Shown in pieces: positions 41,629 through 49,961 of a stretch of DNA of 64,000 bases (the stretch's first letter is position 1; each line of letters starts with the position of its first letter). Source of the stretch: Actinokineospora diospyrosa (GTDB taxonomy: Bacteria; Actinomycetota; Actinomycetes; Mycobacteriales; Pseudonocardiaceae); assembly GCF_024171925.1 (NCBI RefSeq), contig NZ_JAMTCO010000021.1, positions 1 through 64,000 of the forward strand, read 5' to 3'. The notes under the pieces are model-generated. The model was given only the letters and a program-made list of their open reading frames with translations, was not told the origin of the DNA and made no database searches. A program made the position numbers and the translations under genes.

Positions 41629-42261
41629 TCAGAACGCCGTGATCGTGCTCGGGGCGCGTTCGGCGCGGCTGAGGGCGCGGATCAGGGCGACTGGCCCGTG
41701 TCGGCGGGCCGCCAAGGCTGCCAGCAGGTCGACGACCTCGGCGGTGGCGTCCTCGGTGAACTCCGGTGTCGGGATACCGGCGCTCACAGCGAGGTCGTCG
41801 GCGTGCACGACCAGTTCCATCGTGCGTGTGGTGAGCAGGTCGTCGAGGGTGAGTGACCATGAGCCCCACAGCCGCATCCGCACGTTCCTCGCCTGCAGCC
41901 CGGGCAACGTCGCGCTGAGCTCGTCGAGCGCGGCCTCCACTCGGTCGGCGAGTGCAACCGAGCCGTCGGCGGCCAGGCTGGCGCCGCCGTCGCGGATGCG
42001 GATGTTGATCTCGCCGTCGAGGCCCGCGTCGATCCAGGCCGCGCGGGCGTAGTGGTCGAGCAGGGTGATGCGGGGTTCCTCCGGCGGCGGGTCCGCGAGG
42101 ACCTCGGGAACCACCAGGATCTGGTACGCCAAGTGCCCGGCCAACCCGGCGACCCCGAACTCGGGAAGGGCGCTCGGCTTGTCCCACGCCGCTGCTACGG
42201 CCGGATCGCGCAGGAGCGCCAGGGCCGCGCGCGCGGCGGACAGGAACGCGTCGGTGCTCAT
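41629..42261 (-). CDS. DinB-like / mycothiol-dependent maleylpyruvate isomerase-type protein
   Basis: 210-aa protein resembling the actinobacterial TIGR03083/MDMPI N-terminal four-helix (DinB_2) family: AAWDKPSALPEFGVAGLAGH near the N-terminus (the S-x-C-x-G-W-x-V-x-D-L-x-x-H-like block), VRMRLWGSWSLTLDDLLTTR, and TMELVVHADDLAVSAG, whose His-Asp are metal ligands in the family. ATG at 42261 overlaps the RraA-like stop. Last gene of a three-gene operon with a cupin and an RraA-like protein. Activity unknown. Confidence 0.8.
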   Translation of the reverse strand: MSTDAFLSAARAALALLRDPAVAAAWDKPSALPEFGVAGLAGHLAYQILVVPEVLADPPPEEPRITLLDHYARAAWIDAGLDGEINIRIRDGGASLAADGSVALADRVEAALDELSATLPGLQARNVRMRLWGSWSLTLDDLLTTRTMELVVHADDLAVSAGIPTPEFTEDATAEVVDLLAALAARRHGPVALIRALSRAERAPSTITAF

Positions 42262-42935
42262 TCCTCGATCGCCCCGCCCACGGTGCGCAGGTGGTCGCGG
42301 AAGCTCAGCGACGGGGTGACCGCCCTGGCCTTGAGGTAGGCGTCGAACCGGACTTGGGCGCGCAGGCTCGTCCCGGACCGGATCCGCTCCGCCTGCCCCC
42401 GCTCGGTCTGCTGGATGCCGTACGCCAGCTCGGCCAGCTCCTCGGCGCGGTCGGCGGGCAGGAACACGGCGCCGTCGTCGTCGGCGAACACCACGTCGGC
42501 GGTCGTCACCGTCCACGGGCCGACCTGGGCCGAGTCGAGCGCGTCGGGGCGGCGGACCTCCGGCACCAGCGGCCCGGTCGGGATCGCGCCTGCGCTGAAC
42601 ACCGGCAGCCCGATCGCGGCGATGTCCGCGGTGTCGCGGTGCAGGCCCCAGATCACCACCCCGGCGAGCCCGGCGGCGGCCGCCTCCAGCACGACGAGGT
42701 CGCCGACGCACGCGTGGTCGAGCCTGCCGCCGTTGTCGACGACCAGCACGTCCCCCGGCTCGGCCGACTCGAACGCCTCCAGGAACACGTCCACGCTGCC
42801 CGCGTGCCTGGCCGGGAGCACACGACCGAACACCCGCCCACCCGGCACGACCGACCGCACCGACACGGCCCGCACCTCGACCCCGGCGCGCACGCACGCG
42901 TCGGTCACGTGCGCGGTGGTGACCTCCGGCCTCAC
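42258..42935 (-). CDS. RraA-like / HMG-aldolase family protein
   Basis: 225-aa protein of the RraA-like fold, shared by RNase E inhibitor RraA and by 4-hydroxy-4-methyl-2-oxoglutarate aldolases. Key motifs are VTDACVRAGVEVRAVSV, RHAGSVDVFLEAFESAEPGD, VVDNGGRLDHACVGDLVVL (the G-G-x-x-x-A-x-x-G-D-L block with substrate/metal residues) and GVVIWGLHRDT, where G-x-x-R-D is the phosphate/oxalate-binding signature. GTG at 42935 overlaps the cupin stop. An aldolase or decarboxylase role in a small catabolic operon is more likely than RNase regulation. Confidence 0.85.
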   Translation of the reverse strand: MRPEVTTAHVTDACVRAGVEVRAVSVRSVVPGGRVFGRVLPARHAGSVDVFLEAFESAEPGDVLVVDNGGRLDHACVGDLVVLEAAAAGLAGVVIWGLHRDTADIAAIGLPVFSAGAIPTGPLVPEVRRPDALDSAQVGPWTVTTADVVFADDDGAVFLPADRAEELAELAYGIQQTERGQAERIRSGTSLRAQVRFDAYLKARAVTPSLSFRDHLRTVGGAIEE

Positions 42936-43339
42936 GCGGTCACCTCCAGCGCGTGCCCGGTGGTGACGTCGACGTGCCCGGGGACCTCGTCGTGGTCGTC
43001 GCCGACCGACAGGGTCCCGGTGGGCTCGACCAGCAGGACCTGGGCGCCGTTGCGCGAGGACGGCTTGTGGTAGGTGCCGCGGGGCACCACGAACAGCGAG
43101 CCCGCGGGCAGGGTGACCGTGCGCTCACCGGCCGGTTCGCGCAGGGCGATCTCGATCTCGCCGTCGACGACCAGGAAGAACTCGTCGGTGTCGGTGTGCA
43201 CGTGCCAGACGTGCTCACCGGCGAACTTGGCCAGTCGGATGTCGTAGTCGTTGACCTCGGCCGCCAGGCGCGGGCTCCAGGTCTGGTCGAACGCGGCGAA
43301 GGCGGTCGCGAGGTCCAGAGGGGTGTTCACGCCGTCCAT
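42932..43339 (-). CDS. Cupin-domain protein
   Basis: 135-aa single cupin. Motif 1 is HVWHVHTDTDEFFLVVDGE (two His and one Glu metal ligands) and motif 2 is LPAGSLFVVPRGTYHKP (last His ligand). It is cytoplasmic and first in the operon cupin, RraA-like, DinB-like. ATG at 43339 has no ribosome site and lies 43 bp from the divergent GlxA-type regulator, so the transcript may be leaderless and controlled from that short interval. Confidence 0.9.
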   Translation of the reverse strand: MDGVNTPLDLATAFAAFDQTWSPRLAAEVNDYDIRLAKFAGEHVWHVHTDTDEFFLVVDGEIEIALREPAGERTVTLPAGSLFVVPRGTYHKPSSRNGAQVLLVEPTGTLSVGDDHDEVPGHVDVTTGHALEVTA

Positions 43340-43382
43340 GGTGCTGGTGCGCGCGGGGGTCGGCGAGTGCTAGGAATCGCAC

Positions 43383-44357
43383 ATGTCGAAAGAATCCTCG
43401 CACCGGGTGGTGGCGATCGTCGACGAGGGGTCGAACCCGTTCGAGCTGGGCGTGGCGACCGAACTGTTCGGTCTGCGCAGGCCGGAGCTGCCGCGGACCT
43501 GGTACGACTTCGGGCTGTGCGCGGCGGCGCCGACGGTCCGGATGCACCTGGGGATGTTCACCGTCACCGGGGTCGCCGGGCTGGCGGCGGTCGACGGGGC
43601 GGACACGGTGGTGGTGCCGAATCGACCCGATCCGGTGGCGCCCGCCCGCCCGGAGGTCCTCGCCGCGATCCGCCGCGCCGCCGACCGCGGCGCCCGGCTG
43701 GTGAGCTTCTGCACCGGCGCGTTCACCCTGGCCGACGCCGGGGTTCTGGATGGGCGCCGGGTCACCACGCACTGGCGCTGGGTGGCCGAGTTCGCCCGCC
43801 GCCACCCCCGGGTCCACCTCGAACCCGACGTCCTGTTCGTCGACGACGGCAACGTGCTCACCGCGGCGGGCAGTGCCGCGGCGCTGGACCTGGGCCTGCA
43901 CATCATCCGCCGCGACCACGGCGCCGAGATCGCCAACACCGTCAGCCGCCGCCTCATCTTCTCCGGCCACCGCGACGGCGGCCAACGCCAGTTCGTCGAC
44001 CGCCCCCTACCCCCACGCCCCGACACGTCGCTGGCCCCGGTCCTCGACTGGGCCCGCACCCACCTGGACCACCCACTCACCGTCGCCACCCTGGCCACCC
44101 GGGCCGCCACCAGCCCAGCCACCCTGCACCGGCGGTTCCAGGCCGAACTCGGGACGACCCCGTTGGCCTGGCTGATCACCGAACGCGTCACCCTCGCCTG
44201 CCGCCTCCTGGAAACCAGCGCGCTGTCGCTGGACCACATCGCCACCACCTCCGGCTTCGGCACCGCGACCAACCTCCGCACCCAACTCCGCCGCCACACC
44301 GGCCTCACCCCCACCGCCTACCGCCGCCGCTTCAGCGTCCACAGTGGAAGGTCCTGA
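43383..44357 (+). CDS. GlxA-family AraC-type regulator with DJ-1/PfpI domain
   Basis: 324-aa regulator. The N-terminal DJ-1/PfpI amidase-like domain (residues 5-190) shows VVAIVDEGSNPFELGVATEL, the nucleophile-elbow region LVSFCTGAFTLADAGVLDG with Cys, and TTHWRWVAEFARRHP. The C-terminal AraC domain (about 220-320) shows LTVATLATRAATSPATLHRR and LDHIATTSGFGTATNLRTQL. It is divergent, with a 43-bp gap, from the cupin operon it probably controls. ATG at 43383. Confidence 0.93.
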   Translation: MSKESSHRVVAIVDEGSNPFELGVATELFGLRRPELPRTWYDFGLCAAAPTVRMHLGMFTVTGVAGLAAVDGADTVVVPNRPDPVAPARPEVLAAIRRAADRGARLVSFCTGAFTLADAGVLDGRRVTTHWRWVAEFARRHPRVHLEPDVLFVDDGNVLTAAGSAAALDLGLHIIRRDHGAEIANTVSRRLIFSGHRDGGQRQFVDRPLPPRPDTSLAPVLDWARTHLDHPLTVATLATRAATSPATLHRRFQAELGTTPLAWLITERVTLACRLLETSALSLDHIATTSGFGTATNLRTQLRRHTGLTPTAYRRRFSVHSGRS

Positions 44358-44476
44358 CCGTCGACTTCGCAGCGGTGTACACGAGGCGGTGACAAGCTCC
44401 TCGACCCGGTAACAACGGCGCGCGGGCAGACGATCCACCCGGTTGACCGTGGATCTTCGAAGAAGGGCTCTACCGG

Positions 44477-45115
44477 GTGGATGCTGTGGCGTGGTGGCGC
44501 AACCGCAAGCGCAAATGGCTTTGGGTCGTCGGTGCGTCCCTGTTGGGCCTGTTCGTGATCGCGGCCATCGCCGGTGATCCGAACCGGGGCCAACGGCAAG
44601 CCGCCGCCGCTCCGACCACCACGATCGTCGCGCAGGACCTGATCACGTTGCCCACCGACCTCGTCGGGAAGAACGCGGCGCAGGCGAAAACAACGTTGCA
44701 GGAACTCGGTTTCACCGCCGTCGACTACCAGTCTGTCGACGGCCGCACCGTCATGGTCGCCGAGAACTGGACCGTGGTCGCGGTCGAATCCGCGGCGGCC
44801 GCCGTAGCGCGGACCGACCGGATCATCTTGCGAGTCGACAAGCCGCAACCGGTGACGACCCAGCCGACCACCACGACTGCCACGACTGCCACGACCACGA
44901 CCGAAGCCCCGCCCGTGACCGCCGCCCCGGCACCCCCGCCGGTCGCGGATCCCCCACCCGCCGAGCCCGAGGCCACCGAGCAGGCGCCTGCCAACGTCTA
45001 CTACAAGAACTGTGACGCGGCTCGGGCCGCGGGTGCTGCTCCGATCCACGTCGGCGAACCGGGCTACCGGATCGCTCTAGACAGGAACAAGGACGGCGTG
45101 GCCTGCGAGAACTAG
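44477..45115 (+). CDS. Membrane-anchored PASTA/excalibur domain protein
   Basis: 212-aa protein: a basic N-terminus and one membrane helix (WLWVVGASLLGLFVIAAIAG, residues 15-34), a PASTA-like domain (about 55-120; ITLPTDLVGKNAAQAKTTL), a Thr/Pro-rich linker (about 122-165) and a C-terminal excalibur calcium-binding domain (YYKNCDAARAAGAAPIH with RNKDGVACE, the D-x-D-x-D-G-x-x-C-E pattern). Such proteins are cell-surface anchored in actinobacteria. GTG/ATG region at 44477, followed by a strong terminator. Confidence 0.9.
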   Translation: MDAVAWWRNRKRKWLWVVGASLLGLFVIAAIAGDPNRGQRQAAAAPTTTIVAQDLITLPTDLVGKNAAQAKTTLQELGFTAVDYQSVDGRTVMVAENWTVVAVESAAAAVARTDRIILRVDKPQPVTTQPTTTTATTATTTTEAPPVTAAPAPPPVADPPPAEPEATEQAPANVYYKNCDAARAAGAAPIHVGEPGYRIALDRNKDGVACEN

Positions 45116-45130
45116 CTGAGCGGTTGTCGC

Positions 45131-45165
45131 GGTGGGCTGCCTTTCGAGGGGGAAGGCAGCCCACC
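45131..45165. terminator. Perfect 13-bp hairpin terminator between convergent genes
   Basis: 45131-45143 and 45153-45165 are exact inverted repeats with a 9-nt loop. It lies between the excalibur gene stop (45115) and the tachylectin-like stop (45189), serving both. Confidence 0.85.
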
Positions 45166-45188
45166 GGTCTGTCTCTTGTGGACTTTAC

Positions 45189-46028
45189 TCAGGCGGGGTG
45201 GGGGAGGCAGGAGGCTGGGCTGGCGAGGAAGGTGATGCCTTGCCAGCCGGTGCCTACTTGTTGGGGGACGCCGTTGTAGGTCCAGGTGACGTAGTGGCGG
45301 TACCAGAGGAGGGTGCCGGTGGGGGTTGTTGTGTAGAGGACGCCGGAGCCTGCGGTGGCGGTGTTGGTGAAGTTGGTCCAGCCGTGGCCTATAGGGAGGG
45401 CTTGGATGTCCCATCGCTGGTAGTAGCGGGCGTATTGGTAGAGGTAGGCGGTTCCGTCGTTGCCGAAGGCGTAGAACTCGCCTGAGTTGCCCGCGATGAC
45501 GCGCGTGAAGGTGTGCCAGCCGACTCCGATGAGTTCGGCTTGCCACTGGCCGTCGGTCTGGGTCCATGACCGGAGTTCGCCTGAGTCGTCTATGCCGTAG
45601 AACGTGTCGTCGCCGGTGGCGGACAGGGTTCTGCCTGGTCCGACGTAGCGGTCGAAGCCGTGGCCGACGATCTCGTACTGGGTGTCGCCGAAGTTGTCCC
45701 AGTAGGTGCCGTCCCAGTGGTAGCGCCGCAGCTCGCCAGTGCCTATAGGGATGAAGAAGAACGTGCCGTGGCCCGCCGCGCGGACGGTGCCGTGCCATCC
45801 CTCGCCGATGTAGCGCTTAGCGCCCCAGTTGCCGCTGCCCGTGGCGGCCCCGAAGTGTCGGTACGCGAAGAGGCTGCCGTCTTGCTCCACGCCGAATACG
45901 TCGGTCCCATTCGGGCCGCCATCGCAGAGCGGTGGTGGGTGGACTTGGGCGCTCGCGCTCGGCGCGCTCACGGTCATGACGGCGAGGGCAAGTGCGGCTG
46001 CGTGGACCAGCACGGCTCTCCAGCTCAT
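45189..46028 (-). CDS. Secreted tachylectin-2-like beta-propeller protein (paralogue 1)
   Basis: 279-aa secreted protein. The signal peptide (residues 1-28, LVHAAALALAVMTVSAPSASA) is followed by five repeats of about 46 residues, each with a V(F/Y)G(V/I)-x-x-x-G-x-L-(F/R)-x-(Y/W) strand and a WG or GWH turn, e.g. VFGVEQDGSLFAYRHFG, FYGIDDSGELRSWTQ and FYAFGNDGTAYLYQYAR. This is the tachylectin-2 carbohydrate-binding propeller pattern. Two Cys near the ends may form a disulfide. It has the same length and layout as the protein at 50208-51047. A palindromic operator lies 12 nt before its ATG. Likely a secreted lectin. Confidence 0.9.
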   Translation of the reverse strand: MSWRAVLVHAAALALAVMTVSAPSASAQVHPPPLCDGGPNGTDVFGVEQDGSLFAYRHFGAATGSGNWGAKRYIGEGWHGTVRAAGHGTFFFIPIGTGELRRYHWDGTYWDNFGDTQYEIVGHGFDRYVGPGRTLSATGDDTFYGIDDSGELRSWTQTDGQWQAELIGVGWHTFTRVIAGNSGEFYAFGNDGTAYLYQYARYYQRWDIQALPIGHGWTNFTNTATAGSGVLYTTTPTGTLLWYRHYVTWTYNGVPQQVGTGWQGITFLASPASCLPHPA

Positions 46029-46039
46029 GCGAACCTCCC

Positions 46040-46064
46040 TGGTGGCACCTCGATGGTGCCACCA
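46040..46064. promoter_or_regulatory. Palindromic operator upstream of tachylectin paralogue 1
   Basis: TGGTGGCACC (46040-46049) and GGTGCCACCA (46055-46064) form a perfect 10-bp inverted repeat with a 5-bp centre. It begins 12 nt from the lectin ATG. A near-identical 23-bp site with the same spacing precedes the second lectin gene (51061-51083). Confidence 0.7.
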
Positions 46065-46107
46065 ACCTTGCTGCGTCCGCAGTCTCTACCTGCGGTTATG
46101 TCGTCCA

Positions 46108-46189
46108 GGTGCCATCGCGTGCCACATCTGGCGGCAATCTGAGCCAGAAGTAGTTGTGATGGTGCCACTCGTGTGCCATAGTTGTGCCA
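46108..46189 (+). promoter_or_regulatory. Cluster of five GTGCCA half-sites before the RHH gene
   Basis: (G)GTGCCA occurs at 46108-46114, 46119-46124, 46161-46167, 46173-46178 and 46184-46189, the last running into the ATG. They share the half-site of the palindrome at 46040. Ribbon-helix-helix proteins bind tandem short half-sites cooperatively, so autoregulation by the adjacent RHH protein is a plausible reading. Confidence 0.6.
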
Positions 46190-46683
46190 TGGACCTGACC
46201 ACGTACGTGAACAAGCTCGGACAGGAGTTCGCCACCCTTGCCGAGGCGGGCGGCGACGAGGCGCGGGCGCTGGTCGAGCGGCTGACCGGGCCGCTGGAGT
46301 CGGCCATCCGGATGACGCTGCTGGAGGCGCTCTCGGCGGCCGCGGACGAGATCACCAGCGATCTGGCCCCGGGGTCGGTCGAGTTGCGCCTGCGCGGCCG
46401 TGAACCGGACTTCGTCGTGAACGCGCGGTCGGACGAGACCCCGCAGGACACGGCCGAGGTGAGCGCGGAGGCGCTCTTCGCCGAAGAGGGGCCTAGCGCC
46501 CGCATCAACGTTCGACTGCCGGAGCAGCTCAAGACCGCTGTTGAGGAGGCCGCTGCCGCTGAGGGGCGTTCGGTGAACGCCTGGCTGATCCGGGCGGCGT
46601 CGGCCGCGCTGCGACAGCCCACGCAGCGTCCCGAATCGGGCGGCAAACGGACCAAACAGCGCCTCACCGGCTGGGTCCACTAA
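46189..46683 (+). CDS. HicB/Arc-like ribbon-helix-helix DNA-binding protein
   Basis: 164-aa protein. The C-terminal ribbon-helix-helix is clear: SARINVRLPEQLKTAVEEA followed by AEGRSVNAWLIRAASAAL (about residues 103-142), with a basic tail. The N-terminal 95 residues form a helical domain of unknown role. ATG at 46189 has no ribosome site and overlaps the last GTGCCA half-site, suggesting a leaderless, autoregulated transcript. It is divergent from tachylectin 1 and upstream of the DUF4097/ABC exporter genes. No toxin partner is adjacent. The shared operator suggests it controls both lectin genes. Confidence 0.85.
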   Translation: MDLTTYVNKLGQEFATLAEAGGDEARALVERLTGPLESAIRMTLLEALSAAADEITSDLAPGSVELRLRGREPDFVVNARSDETPQDTAEVSAEALFAEEGPSARINVRLPEQLKTAVEEAAAAEGRSVNAWLIRAASAALRQPTQRPESGGKRTKQRLTGWVH

Positions 46684-46757
46684 CCACCCCACGCTCTTTC
46701 CACCACACGTCCTCCACCTGCGAGGACGCTCACCAGATACAGGACGAGGGAACACCC

Positions 46758-47609
46758 ATGCCTACTTTCGCCACCCCCGAACCCATTTCCGTCACCCTTG
46801 AGCTCGGCGTCGTCGGCGAGGTGCTGATCGTCGCCACCGACCGCACCGACACCGTCGTCCAGGTGCGGCCCAGCGACGATTCCGACGAGTCGGACGTGAA
46901 AGCCGTGAGCCAGGTCCGCGTCGAGTACGCGAACGGCACGCTGCTCGTCAAAGGCCCCAAGGCACGCGCTTTCGACTTCTCCCGCAAGACCAGGTCGGTC
47001 GAGGTGACCATCGAACTGCCCAGCGGCTCCCGGATCTCCGGCGAGGTGCAGGTGGGCGGACTACGCGGCGAGGGCCTGCTCGGCGAGACCCGGTTCAAGT
47101 CCTCCACGGGCAACGTCCGGCTGGAGCGGACCGGCCTGCTGCGCCTGGACACCGCCGCCGGGCACATCACCGTGGGCCGGGCCGCGGGCAACGCCGAGAT
47201 CCACACCGGGTCCGGCAAGATCGCGGTCGGCGAGGTCGACGGCACCGCGATCGTCAAGAACTCCAACGGTGGCACCGAGATCGACGTGGTCACCGGCGAC
47301 GTGCGGGTGCGCTCGGCCAACGGCGACATCTCCATCGAGCGGGCTGGCGCGGGCGTCGACGCCAAGTCGGCCAATGGCGGCGTCCGCGTCGGCGAGGTGG
47401 TCCGCGGGACGATCGCCCTCGCGACCTCCATCGGTGACCTCGAGGTCGGCATCGCCGAGGGCACCGCGGCCTGGCTCGAGGCCGACACCGGTTTCGGCCA
47501 GGTGCGCAACCTGCTCAACAACGCCGACCGCAAGCCGGAGAGCGCGGGCGAGACCGTCGAGGTGCGCGCCAGGACCTCCCACGGCGACATCACCATCCGC
47601 CGCTCCTGA
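46758..47609 (+). CDS. DUF4097 beta-strand repeat protein
   Basis: 283-aa protein of the DUF4097/DUF4098 family, a right-handed beta-helix built from short repeats (GNVRLERTGLLRLDTAAGHI, SGKIAVGEVDGTAIVKNSNG, SANGDISIERAGAGVDAKSA, GDLEVGIAEGTAAWLEADTG). No signal peptide, so cytoplasmic or peripheral. It lies 74 bp after the RHH gene and 30 bp before the ABC ATPase gene. The order RHH/HicB, DUF4097, DrrA-like, DrrB-like recurs in actinobacteria. Function unknown. Confidence 0.88.
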   Translation: MPTFATPEPISVTLELGVVGEVLIVATDRTDTVVQVRPSDDSDESDVKAVSQVRVEYANGTLLVKGPKARAFDFSRKTRSVEVTIELPSGSRISGEVQVGGLRGEGLLGETRFKSSTGNVRLERTGLLRLDTAAGHITVGRAAGNAEIHTGSGKIAVGEVDGTAIVKNSNGGTEIDVVTGDVRVRSANGDISIERAGAGVDAKSANGGVRVGEVVRGTIALATSIGDLEVGIAEGTAAWLEADTGFGQVRNLLNNADRKPESAGETVEVRARTSHGDITIRRS

Positions 47610-47639
47610 TCCCCATTTGCCGCCCTGAAAGGGAAAATC

Positions 47640-48587
47640 ATGACCACCCACTCGGCGATCTCGGCGACCGGGCTGCGCAAGTCCTTCGGCGACCACGTCG
47701 TGCTCGACGGCCTCGACCTGGATGTGGCACCCGGCACGGTCTTCTCACTGCTCGGCGCGAACGGCGCGGGCAAGACGACCACCGTGAAGCTACTGTCCAC
47801 TTTGATCAGTGCGGACGGCGGTAGCGCCCGGGTCGCCGGGCACGACGTGGCGACCGAGCCGGACGCGGTCCGCGCCTCGATCGGCGTCACCGGCCAGTTC
47901 TCCGCCGTGGACAACCTGCTCACCGGCGCGGAGAACCTGCGCCTGATGGCCGACCTCCACCACCTCGGCCGCGCCGACGGCCGCCACCGCGTCGCCGACC
48001 TGCTCGACCGGTTCGACCTGACCGAGGCAGCGGGCAAACCGGCCTCGACCTACTCCGGTGGCATGCGCAGGCGGCTCGACCTCGCGATGACCCTGGTCGG
48101 CAGCCCCCGGGTGATCTTCCTCGACGAGCCGACCACCGGCCTGGACCCGCGCAGCCGCCGCGGCATGTGGCAGATCGTGCGCGAGCTGGTCGCCGAAGGG
48201 GTCACGATCTTCCTCACCACCCAGTACCTCGAGGAGGCCGACGAGCTCGCCGACCGGATCGCGCTCATCGACCACGGGCGCCTCGTCGCCGAGGGCACCG
48301 CGGCCGAGCTGAAGCGCCGCGTCCCCGGCGGCCACGTCCTGCTGCGCTTCCCCGACGCGCCCAGCCTCGAGGCCGCCGCGCGCGACCTCGGCCAGGTCAC
48401 CCGCGACAACGACGCGCTCGCCCTGCGCGTGCCCAGCGACGGCAGCGTCCGGGCGCTGCGCGACCTGCTCACCCGGCTCGCCGACCGGGCCATCGAGGTC
48501 GACGAGCTGTCCGTGCACACCCCCGACCTCGACGACGTCTTCCTCGCCCTCACCGGCAACCCCAAGGACGAAAAGGTGGCTTCCTGA
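47640..48587 (+). CDS. DrrA-like ABC transporter ATPase
   Basis: 315-aa ATP-binding subunit of a daunorubicin-resistance-type exporter. Walker A GANGAGKTT, Q-loop TGQFSAVDNLLTG, signature YSGGMRRRLDLAMTL, Walker B RVIFLDEPTTGLDP and switch His in TTQYLEEADEL. The C-terminal 90 residues are the extra DrrA domain. The stop overlaps the permease start (TGATG). Probable role: export of a hydrophobic compound. Its location in the lectin/RHH block, not in a biosynthetic cluster, makes it a general efflux system. Confidence 0.94.
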   Translation: MTTHSAISATGLRKSFGDHVVLDGLDLDVAPGTVFSLLGANGAGKTTTVKLLSTLISADGGSARVAGHDVATEPDAVRASIGVTGQFSAVDNLLTGAENLRLMADLHHLGRADGRHRVADLLDRFDLTEAAGKPASTYSGGMRRRLDLAMTLVGSPRVIFLDEPTTGLDPRSRRGMWQIVRELVAEGVTIFLTTQYLEEADELADRIALIDHGRLVAEGTAAELKRRVPGGHVLLRFPDAPSLEAAARDLGQVTRDNDALALRVPSDGSVRALRDLLTRLADRAIEVDELSVHTPDLDDVFLALTGNPKDEKVAS

Positions 48588-49393
48588 TGAGCACCGCGAC
48601 CCAACCCCTGCGGTTCTACCCACTGCGCGACTCGGCGACCATGCTTCGCCGCAACCTCAAGCACATGCTGCGCTACCCGTCGATGACCGTGATGCTCGTC
48701 GGGATGCCGATCGTCTTCCTCCTCCTGTTCGTCTACGTGTTCGGCGGCACCATGGGCGCGGGCCTCGGCGGCGAGTCCGCGGGACGCGCGCAGTATGCGA
48801 ACTACGTGGCGCCTGCGATCATCCTGATGACTATCACTGCGACCATCCAGGGCACCGCGATCTCGGTGGCCATGGACATGGCGGAGGGGGTCATCGCCCG
48901 GTTCCGCACTATGCACATCGCGCGTGTGTCGGTGTTGACCGGGCATGTGATCGGCAGCATGGTGCAGGCGTTGATCAGCCTTGCGGTGGTCATCGGGGTT
49001 GCTCTGCTGGTCGGGTTCCGGCCGAGCGCGGGGGTGGGGGAGTGGTTGGCGGCCACTGGGTTCTTGCTGATCGTTACCTTTGCGTTGGTCTGGCTTGCTG
49101 TTGCGCTGGGGCAGGTCAGCAAGAGCGTTGAGACTGCGAGCAACCTGCCGATGCCGTTGGTGCTGCTGCCGTTCCTGGGGAGTGGGTTCGCGCCGACGGA
49201 CTCCATGCCTGCTGGGCTGCGGTGGTTCGCTGAGTACCAGCCGTTCACGCCGATCATCGAGACTCTGCGGGGTTTGTTGATGGGGCAGGCCATTGGTGCG
49301 AACGCGTGGCTGGCGCTGGGGTGGTGTGCGGTGATCGCGCTTGGCGGGTACTTGTGGTCGAAGAAGCTGTTCAACCGGGAGTTCTCCGGGTGA
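48587..49393 (+). CDS. DrrB-like ABC-2 type permease
   Basis: 268-aa membrane protein with six helices and the ABC-2 permease pattern: an N-terminal LKHMLRYPSMTVMLVGMPIV, FVYVFGGTMGAG, VAPAIILMTITATIQG, GVIARFRTMHIAR (coupling helix) and the C-terminal LPLVLLPFLGSGFAPTDSMP-like segment with FNREFSG end. It pairs with the ATPase at 47640. The codon use in its second half is visibly less GC-rich at third positions than its neighbours. A hairpin terminator follows at 49411. Confidence 0.94.
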   Translation: MSTATQPLRFYPLRDSATMLRRNLKHMLRYPSMTVMLVGMPIVFLLLFVYVFGGTMGAGLGGESAGRAQYANYVAPAIILMTITATIQGTAISVAMDMAEGVIARFRTMHIARVSVLTGHVIGSMVQALISLAVVIGVALLVGFRPSAGVGEWLAATGFLLIVTFALVWLAVALGQVSKSVETASNLPMPLVLLPFLGSGFAPTDSMPAGLRWFAEYQPFTPIIETLRGLLMGQAIGANAWLALGWCAVIALGGYLWSKKLFNREFSG

Positions 49394-49410
49394 CGTCTTG
49401 TGAGGCGGGC

Positions 49411-49447
49411 CCTTTTCCTCCACGAGCAACCGCTTGTGGGGGAAAGG
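49411..49447. terminator. Imperfect hairpin terminator after the ABC permease
   Basis: CCTTTTCCTCCACGAGC pairs with GCTTGTGGGGGAAAGG across an AACC loop with few mismatches, 17 nt after the permease stop codon. Confidence 0.7.
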
Positions 49448-49483
49448 TCGTGTGTGTGGCTTCCGTGTTCGGCTGGGGGGCGG

Positions 49484-49592
49484 CCTCGTCGCCTGGCGGC
49501 GAGCTCGGTGGCCCGGGCGGACGGCCTCGTTGCCTGGCGGCAACCTCGGCCACCGGGATCGGACGCCTCGTTGCCTGGCGGCAACATCGGGC
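49484..49592. repeat. Three palindromic CGTTGCCTGGCGGCAAC units
   Basis: The palindrome GTTGCC-TG-GCGGCAAC, within a conserved GCCTCGTTGCCTGGCGGCAA context, occurs about every 40 bp (49484-49508, 49524-49551, 49564-49592). The first copy is a GTCGCC/GGCGAG variant. A related single copy ends repeat A near 31583. These resemble REP-type elements. Confidence 0.6.
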
Positions 49593-49926
49593 CCGATCCG
49601 CGATTTTCGAGCTTTGCTCGATGCGGTGGACCTGTTTTGCGCGGGGCCCCTACGACACCCGTGGCAGAACCGCAAAGCAGGGGCCCAAAAGCAGGCCCTG
49701 CCGCGCAAAAACGCTACGGCTGCCGTCCCCCCACACAAAACAGGTCCACCCCATCGAGCACTTGGCACCAGCGAGTCCGACTGTCCAGGCGCTGGGTTGG
49801 CAGGGCAGCCGAGGGCGGGCTGGATTGGCATCGGCCGTTCCGAGTGTCCAGGCGCTGGGAAGGTGGGCTGGGGCGGACCTGACGGCAGCCGGGTTGGCAC
49901 CGACGGGTCCGAGTGTCCAGGGGCTG
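49563..49926 (-). repeat. Dispersed repeat copy B (inverted relative to copy A)
   Basis: Reverse complement closely matches 31241-31602 along its whole length, including the GGACACTCGGA units and the inverted arms built from GCTCGATG(C/G)GGTGGACCTG. The two copies are 18 kb apart and in opposite orientation. Part of the 814-bp stretch 49394-50207 that holds no intact gene. Confidence 0.75.
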
Positions 49927-49961
49927 ATCAGGTCGGGTCTCCCGCGCGAGGGCGCGCTCTG

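Noticed and set aside
46189-46683. HicA/HicB toxin-antitoxin pair
   Set aside because: The RHH protein is HicB-like only in its DNA-binding part and no HicA-type toxin frame is adjacent.
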